A DNA stretch of 10,028 nt, from assembly GCA_020436955.1 (NCBI GenBank), contig JAGQWW010000067.1, forward strand, positions 1 to 10,028, given 5' to 3'. This document shows, piece after piece, positions 6,049 through 10,028 of the stretch; positions within the stretch are counted from its first letter, which is position 1, and the number at the start of each line of letters is the position of its first letter. The notes under the pieces were generated by a model. It saw only the letters and a program-made list of their open reading frames with translations. It was not told the DNA's origin and did not search any database. This DNA is from Saprospiraceae bacterium. Its GTDB lineage: Bacteria > Bacteroidota > Bacteroidia > Chitinophagales > Saprospiraceae. Position numbers and translations under genes: made by a program.

Positions 6049-7407
6049 ATGAATACACAAAAATTTGGCGCACTACTTCTTCTTTTAATCTTCGGAGCCT
6101 CAATCCAGGGTTTCAGCCAGTGCGAAACCTGGAACGGATCAGACAGACAAAGCGAAGCGGAGGATGCACATGTTGTGTACCGTGGCAAAATAAAAGAACA
6201 GAAGTATAATGAAGCATTCCCTTATTGGGAAAAAGCTTTTTCCATAGCTCCTGCAGCAGACGGACAACGTTCCTTCCATTTTTCTGATGGTGTTGATATT
6301 TACATGCACATGTTTCAAAATGAAACAGACGAAGCAAAGAAGAAAGAATACGCTAAGCGTGTAGTTGAACTATATGACCAATGGGTAAATTGTTATCCAA
6401 AAGAAGCTGCATATGCTCGTGGACGTCAGGCTTATAATATGTTTTACACCCTACAATCTGATTATGGAGCCATTGAAAAAGTATTGGCTGAAGCAGTTGA
6501 AAAAGGTGGAAACAATTCCGAATACATTGTGATGGACCCTTATGCACATGTAGTGGTTTGGATGTATAAAAATAACCTGATGGAAGCATCCAGAGCCAGA
6601 GAAATTCACACCAGCCTTGTAACCTTAGCAGATCATAATATTGCCAACAACAAAAATTATGGTTCCTACTATCAGCAAGCGAAAGATGCTATGCTAGGTA
6701 CTTTTGATCAGATTGAAAGAGACATTTTTGATTGTACCTATTTTAAAAATAAGTACTTACCACAATACCAGGCTGACCCAGACAACAAAGAAGTTTATCG
6801 TGAAGTATACAAACAGTTGGTAAAAGGTGGTTGTGATAAGTCAGATCCTATCGTTTACGAAATCTTCTTGAAAGATAGTATAGCAACGATGGAAGACTTT
6901 AAAGCCAACAATCCTGGTTACTTCGCAAATGAATTATACAAGCAAGGCAAGTTCGAAGAGGCAATCGCTAAATATGAAGAAGCGATTTCAAAAGAAGAAG
7001 ATGCTGAAAAACTTGCTGATTATCACCTGGCTATCGCATCTATTCAATTTAGAAAGTTGAACAGATTGTCAGCAGCCCGTTCTTCTGCCCTTCAGGCAGC
7101 AAAAATGCGTCCTAATTGGGGACAACCTTACTTGTTGATTGGTGATATGTACGCTCAGTCCAGTTCTTCTTGTGGAAATAATCAAGTAGAAAAAGGCCTG
7201 GCTGTTTTGGCGGCACTAGATAAATATGCTTACGCACGTTCCATTGACGATACACCTGAAGTTCAGTCAGATGCCAGTTCCAAAATCGCTCGTTATAGCT
7301 CTTACAAGCCTGATGGAGGAGAAGCATTTATGATGGGTATCAAAGAAGGTCAAAGCATGACCGTCCCATGTTGGATTGGAGAAAGTGTAAAAGTGAGATT
7401 TAAATAA
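6049..7407 (+). CDS. Secreted tetratricopeptide-repeat protein of unknown function
   Basis: 452 residues. The N-terminal signal peptide (about 1-23) ends GFS, with Q24-C25 following. Q before C argues against a lipobox, so this is probably a soluble periplasmic protein. A TPR-like helix pair spans about 40-68 (YRGKIKEQKYNEAFPYWEKA). A clearer set lies at about 288-360, including LYKQGKFEEAIAKYEEAI and a following helix (YHLAIASIQFRKLNRLSAA). The region between is helical and aromatic-rich. The end has the compact motif CWIGESVKVRF (441-451), and several cysteines could form disulfides. TPRs mediate protein-protein contacts, so a scaffold for envelope proteins is plausible but unproven. I chose ATG 6049 rather than an upstream in-frame TTG (5977), which would place 24 residues before the signal peptide. 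A strong terminator follows. Confidence 0.8.
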   Translation: MNTQKFGALLLLLIFGASIQGFSQCETWNGSDRQSEAEDAHVVYRGKIKEQKYNEAFPYWEKAFSIAPAADGQRSFHFSDGVDIYMHMFQNETDEAKKKEYAKRVVELYDQWVNCYPKEAAYARGRQAYNMFYTLQSDYGAIEKVLAEAVEKGGNNSEYIVMDPYAHVVVWMYKNNLMEASRAREIHTSLVTLADHNIANNKNYGSYYQQAKDAMLGTFDQIERDIFDCTYFKNKYLPQYQADPDNKEVYREVYKQLVKGGCDKSDPIVYEIFLKDSIATMEDFKANNPGYFANELYKQGKFEEAIAKYEEAISKEEDAEKLADYHLAIASIQFRKLNRLSAARSSALQAAKMRPNWGQPYLLIGDMYAQSSSSCGNNQVEKGLAVLAALDKYAYARSIDDTPEVQSDASSKIARYSSYKPDGGEAFMMGIKEGQSMTVPCWIGESVKVRFK

Positions 7408-7422
7408 TTCCATAGCTGGAAT
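7407..7422. repeat. Small perfect inverted repeat directly after the TPR stop codon
   Basis: ATTCCA (7407-7412) pairs with TGGAAT (7417-7422) around the 4-nt loop TAGC. It overlaps the last base of the stop codon and lies 6 nt before the main terminator stem. It may add mRNA 3'-end stability or be incidental. Confidence 0.4.
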
Positions 7423-7428
7423 CTGAAT

Positions 7429-7474
7429 AAAAAACTTCCGAAGTTTGTGTGTCAGACTTCGGAAGTTTTTTTTT
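7429..7474 (+). terminator. Strong intrinsic terminator after the TPR gene
   Basis: ACTTCCGAAGT (7434-7444) pairs perfectly with ACTTCGGAAGT (7456-7466). The stem extends outward by five A-T pairs (7429-7433 with 7467-7471) and inward to a 5-nt loop (7448-7452). A run of nine T follows (7466-7474). This is a textbook Rho-independent terminator on the plus strand. The downstream lipoprotein ATG is only 14 nt beyond the T-tract. Confidence 0.92.
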
Positions 7475-7488
7475 AAAACATAATTGAA

Positions 7489-7914
7489 ATGAAAAACCTG
7501 CTCTACCTTCTTTTTTTAGCATTCTTTGCTATCAGCTGTGGTACAACCTATAAAGCGAACAATTTGCCTTCCAAACAAATCTTATTTGGAGAGGGTGGAG
7601 GATTTAGCGGAAACGTAAAAGAATACGTCCTTTTGGAAAATGGACAGATGTTTACCAGGACTACTTTTGCAGGGGAAGCTACAGAACTTCCAAAAGTCAA
7701 GAAGAAAACTGCTGAGTCTTATTTCCTAAAACTTGAAGGTCTAAAGGAAATCGAATACATCAAGCCAGGCAACATGTACGAATATGTACAATATCAGGTT
7801 GACAGTACTACCAATTACAGAGTAGTCTGGAAAAATGGAGATGAAAATGCTCCTGAAGATGTAAAAATGTACTTCGAAGAATTGAAGACCCTGGTTAAAC
7901 CGCCTAAAAAGTAA
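7489..7914 (+). CDS. Small lipoprotein of unknown function with GGGFSG motif
   Basis: 141 residues. The N-terminus is a lipoprotein signal: hydrophobic MKNLLYLLFLAFFAISC with the lipobox AIS-C17 followed by G18, so C17 should be lipidated. The mature part is short, beta-rich and charged. It has a glycine-rich FGEGGGFSG motif (33-41) followed by VKEYVLLENGQMFTRTTF and a lysine-rich C-terminus ending VKPPKK. From memory, small Bacteroidota lipoproteins with 'FGxGGGFxG' followed by 'YxLLENG' exist as an uncharacterised family. It starts just behind the TPR terminator, so its promoter is unclear. It ends 3 bp from the opposing DUF3127 gene. Confidence 0.8.
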   Translation: MKNLLYLLFLAFFAISCGTTYKANNLPSKQILFGEGGGFSGNVKEYVLLENGQMFTRTTFAGEATELPKVKKKTAESYFLKLEGLKEIEYIKPGNMYEYVQYQVDSTTNYRVVWKNGDENAPEDVKMYFEELKTLVKPPKK

Positions 7915-7917
7915 TTC

Positions 7918-8289
7918 TTAGAAAGGAAGGTCGTCTGTATCCATTCCCATTGGCTCATCATCGGCTGATGGGAAGTCACTGGCTTCAGATGATACTCCTG
8001 CACGTTGTGGGGCATCATTTCCTCCTACTTTTTCAAGTCTCCAGGCATTCAAATTGGTAAAATACTTACCCTGCCATTCTCTTCCTCTTAAATCAAAATG
8101 AACTTTGATGGGGTGCCCTTCTTCATAATCATCCAGCAATGCACATCTATCCTGCGTCAATTGAAATTTAATCATCTGCGGATAGTTGCCATCCTGAATT
8201 TCAATAACAAATTCTCTGGCTTGAAAGCTGCTTGATTTGCTTTCAGTATCAAATTTTCTAAAAAGCTTTCCTTCTATTTCAAAAGACAT
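7918..8289 (-). CDS. DUF3127 protein, probable OB-fold, with SSB-like acidic C-terminal tail
   Basis: 123 residues, matching DUF3127 in length and order. The start is MSFEIEGKLFRKFDTE, then FQAREFVIEIQDGNYPQMIKFQLTQD, then the stretch VHFDLRGREWQGKYFTNLNAWRLEK. This is a compact beta-barrel-like domain of about 90 residues, resembling single-stranded-DNA-binding OB folds. A disordered tail (about 91-123) ends in acidic residues plus a hydrophobic tip, DTDDLPF. This closely resembles the C-terminal peptide of bacterial SSB (DDDIPF in E. coli), which recruits DNA repair and replication proteins. No signal peptide, so cytoplasmic. It starts 20 nt downstream of fabH and is probably cotranscribed with it. 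Family assignment is fairly secure from recall; nucleic-acid binding is inference. Confidence 0.85.
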   Translation of the reverse strand: MSFEIEGKLFRKFDTESKSSSFQAREFVIEIQDGNYPQMIKFQLTQDRCALLDDYEEGHPIKVHFDLRGREWQGKYFTNLNAWRLEKVGGNDAPQRAGVSSEASDFPSADDEPMGMDTDDLPF

Positions 8290-8309
8290 TCTACAAACGT
8301 TTTTTCGGT

Positions 8310-9305
8310 TTATTTTTTATCGTAGGCCCATTTCAAATACACAGCTCCCCAGGTGAATCCACCTCCAAATGCTGTTAAAATAATATCATCACCTTTTTTA
8401 AGTTGATCTTCATAATCCCAAAGGCAAAGTGGCAAAGTAGCTGCCGTAGTATTGCCATATTTATGAATATTGATCATGACCTTTTCAAGAGGGAAATCAG
8501 CCATACTGGCTACAGATTCTATGATACGAATATTTGCCTGGTGCGGAACCAACCATTCTAAAGTTTCAGAAGTTAGGTTATTCCTTGCCATTACCTTTTT
8601 AACTACATCTGCCATGCCTTGCACCGCCGCCTTAAATACCGGCCTTCCATTTTGAAAAACAGTATGTTCCTTTGCTAATACTGTCTCTGCAGTAGCGGGA
8701 TTTAAAGAACCTCCTGCCTTTTGGAAAAGATACTCACGTCCTGCTCCATCTCCTCTTAATATTGCATCTTTTATTCCATTACCCTCTTCATTTGGCTCTA
8801 GCAAAACTGCACCGGCACCGTCACCAAAGATGATACAGGTTGAACGGTCTGTGTAATCGATGATAGAAGACATTTTTTCTGCCCCTACCACAATTACCTT
8901 TTTATGAAATCCGGTTTCAATGAATTTTGCAGCAGTATTCAAAGCAAACAAAAATCCTGAACAGGCAGCATTCACATCGAATCCGTAAGCATTATTAATT
9001 CCAACCTTATCACAGATGATATTTGCAGTATCAGGAAAATTAAAATCTGCAGTAACTGTTGCACAAATCAACAAGTCTATCTCATCAGGAGATGTACCTG
9101 TTTTTTCAAGCAGCCCTTTTACTGCACCAACACCTAAATCCGAGGTGGCTTTATCAGGATCTTTAAGAATCCTCCTTTCCTTGATTCCGGTTCTTTCGGT
9201 TATCCATTGGTCGTTAGTGTCGACCATGGTTTCCAGTTCCTTATTAGTTAGGACATAATCAGGCAGGTATCCGTGAACTCCGGTGATGGCTGCTAATCTT
9301 CCCAT
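8310..9305 (-). CDS. fabH: Beta-ketoacyl-ACP synthase III
   Basis: 331-residue cytoplasmic thiolase-fold enzyme that condenses an acyl-CoA primer with malonyl-ACP to start fatty-acid synthesis. The catalytic triad is complete: C115 in NAACSGF, H255 in PHQAN and N285 in YGNTTAAT. Other family marks are DTNDQWITERTGIKERR (29-45), FGDGAGAVLL (160-169) and a C-terminal FGGGFTWGAVYL. Length is typical, with no sign of damage. The usual plsX/rpmF neighbours are absent; it stands alone with the DUF3127 gene 20 nt downstream, so it may be one of several FabH copies. A paralogue acting in branched-chain or specialised lipid synthesis cannot be excluded from sequence alone. A terminator separates it from the upstream flotillin gene, so it should have its own promoter in 9306-9358. 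Confidence 0.95.
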   Translation of the reverse strand: MGRLAAITGVHGYLPDYVLTNKELETMVDTNDQWITERTGIKERRILKDPDKATSDLGVGAVKGLLEKTGTSPDEIDLLICATVTADFNFPDTANIICDKVGINNAYGFDVNAACSGFLFALNTAAKFIETGFHKKVIVVGAEKMSSIIDYTDRSTCIIFGDGAGAVLLEPNEEGNGIKDAILRGDGAGREYLFQKAGGSLNPATAETVLAKEHTVFQNGRPVFKAAVQGMADVVKKVMARNNLTSETLEWLVPHQANIRIIESVASMADFPLEKVMINIHKYGNTTAATLPLCLWDYEDQLKKGDDIILTAFGGGFTWGAVYLKWAYDKK

Positions 9306-9307
9306 AT

Positions 9308-9336
9308 CAGATCTATAATTTCGGTTTGTTCAGCAA
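9308..9336 (-). promoter_or_regulatory. Candidate fabH promoter very close to the start codon
   Basis: On the minus strand TTG (9336-9334) is followed after 18 nt by TAGATCTG (9315-9308), a 7-of-8 match to the TAnnTTTG box. The box ends only 2 nt before the ATG, so transcription from it would give a nearly leaderless mRNA. That makes it either an unusual arrangement or a chance match. Confidence 0.2.
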
Positions 9337-9358
9337 TTGTCCCTATAGGACCTAATAA

Positions 9359-9405
9359 AACAGGGCGCCAAGGTAGGAAAAATGTCCTACATTTAGCGCC
9401 CTGTT
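9359..9405 (-). terminator. Hairpin terminator between the flotillin gene and fabH
   Basis: AACAGGGCGC (9359-9368) pairs perfectly with GCGCCCTGTT (9396-9405). Inside it GTAGGA (9373-9378) pairs with TCCTAC (9385-9390) around a 6-nt loop, with a short internal loop between the two stems. Read on the minus strand, the GC-rich stem is followed by TTTTATT, which fits a Rho-independent terminator for the flotillin gene, whose stop codon lies about 55 nt upstream. The plus-strand side lacks a clean T-tract. Confidence 0.8.
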
Positions 9406-9459
9406 ATTTCCAAAATGCCTGTGAGCCCCTATTCTAATGGAGCTTCATTTAGGTAATTA

Positions 9460-10028
9460 TTATTCTTCCGGGTCTTTTTCTTTACCGGTTTCAACCTTTT
9501 CTGGTTTTACATTTTCAGAGGCTATCGCTTCAACTTTGCTTTTATCACCCAGGTATTTTGGTAAATCCATCCCGGCCATATTAAACAAATCATTCATCGG
9601 TGGTACAGCCTGGTAGAGCCCGGAAATAAATTTAGCCGTTGAATTTGCTTCCCCGTCTTTATTATTTCCACCTTCCCACACAGTAACCTTATCGATCTTG
9701 ATATTTTTAATAGCTTCTACCTGGGTTTTAACCAATTCTGGCAATTTATCAGCAATCAACATCAAAACAGCATCTCGAGGATCGCCACCGGCTGCATCTA
9801 CCACTCTTTTAAAACCTTCTGCCTGTTTCTCCAAAATTTCCAACAAACCTCGGGCTTCTGCTTCCTTTTTAGCAAAAATAGCGTCTGCTTCCCCTTTTGC
9901 TCTTCTTCTTACCTGTTCTGCATCTGCTTCAGCAACAATTTCCAACTGACGCTTTTCGATTTCTGCACTAACGATGATATCTGCTTCACGAGTAGCTTTT
10001 TCTTTCATCGCACGAGCGATCTCAGCTT
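9460..10028 (-). CDS. Flotillin-family (SPFH) protein, C-terminal 188 residues; 5' end outside window
   Basis: The frame is open to the right window edge, so this is a partial gene. The visible part begins AEIARAMKEKATREADIIV and continues with the Ala/Glu/Arg-rich coiled coil typical of flotillins (IVAEADAEQVRRRAKGEADAIF). Then come GGDPRDAVLMLIADKLPELV, NIKIDKVTVWEGG and a C-terminal SGLYQAVPPMNDLFNMAGM segment, and finally a charged tail ending KEKDPEE. Flotillins form large membrane-associated oligomeric scaffolds; the SPFH domain and membrane anchor would lie beyond the window. The internal ATG at 10006-10008 is not the true start, because family-typical sequence continues upstream of it. 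A FloA- or YqiK-like name cannot be decided from this part alone. Confidence 0.9.
   Translation of the reverse strand, partial: AEIARAMKEKATREADIIVSAEIEKRQLEIVAEADAEQVRRRAKGEADAIFAKKEAEARGLLEILEKQAEGFKRVVDAAGGDPRDAVLMLIADKLPELVKTQVEAIKNIKIDKVTVWEGGNNKDGEANSTAKFISGLYQAVPPMNDLFNMAGMDLPKYLGDKSKVEAIASENVKPEKVETGKEKDPEE

Noticed and set aside
9460..10008. Flotillin start at the internal ATG 10006-10008
   Set aside because: Typical flotillin coiled-coil sequence (AEIARA) continues in frame upstream to the window edge, so the gene is partial.

Overview
The window reads as ordinary chromosome of a member of the phylum Bacteroidota, possibly a Saprospiria- or Chitinophagia-like lineage. Evidence: base composition is moderately AT-rich (about 40% GC by eye). 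Genes have AT-rich leaders without clear Shine-Dalgarno sequences. There is a type III pantothenate kinase (coaX) followed by a 'NNSPYSRLGLGDL' outer-membrane protein. A DUF3127 protein is present. Predicted signal peptides end F-[A/S]-Q, as is typical of this phylum. The genus call is inference; no rRNA or other marker is present.

Layout. The 3' end of an unrecognised gene (3-218, +) is followed by about 350 bp of non-coding DNA built from 7- and 14-bp repeats. Next comes a secreted M1 zinc metallopeptidase (572-2935, +). It converges on a membrane-anchored SPOR-domain protein (3090-3704, -), and a long inverted repeat preceded by a heptamer array lies between them. Divergent from the SPOR gene is coaX (3839-4573, +), which overlaps by 8 nt a beta-barrel outer-membrane protein gene (4566-5891, +). 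A secreted TPR protein follows (6049-7407, +) and ends in a strong intrinsic terminator. A small lipoprotein gene (7489-7914, +) begins 14 nt after that terminator and meets the opposing DUF3127 gene (7918-8289, -) tail to tail with a 3-bp gap. Upstream of DUF3127 on the minus strand lie fabH (8310-9305, -), a hairpin terminator, and the C-terminal part of a flotillin (9460-10028, -, cut by the window edge).

How the genes relate. coaX makes 4'-phosphopantothenate, the first step of CoA synthesis. FabH condenses acyl-CoA with malonyl-ACP to start fatty-acid elongation. The other proteins are mostly envelope proteins: outer-membrane barrel, periplasmic TPR protein, lipoprotein, SPOR protein and flotillin. 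The DUF3127 protein is probably an OB-fold protein and ends in an SSB-like acidic tail (DDLPF), which points to DNA metabolism.

I see no mobile element, CRISPR array, tRNA, rRNA, toxin-antitoxin or defence locus, and no convincing undescribed multi-gene system. The observations most worth a second look are the heptameric repeats around the M1 gene, the hairpin between the convergent genes, the SSB-like tail on DUF3127, and the lipoprotein gene with no room for a promoter behind a terminator.
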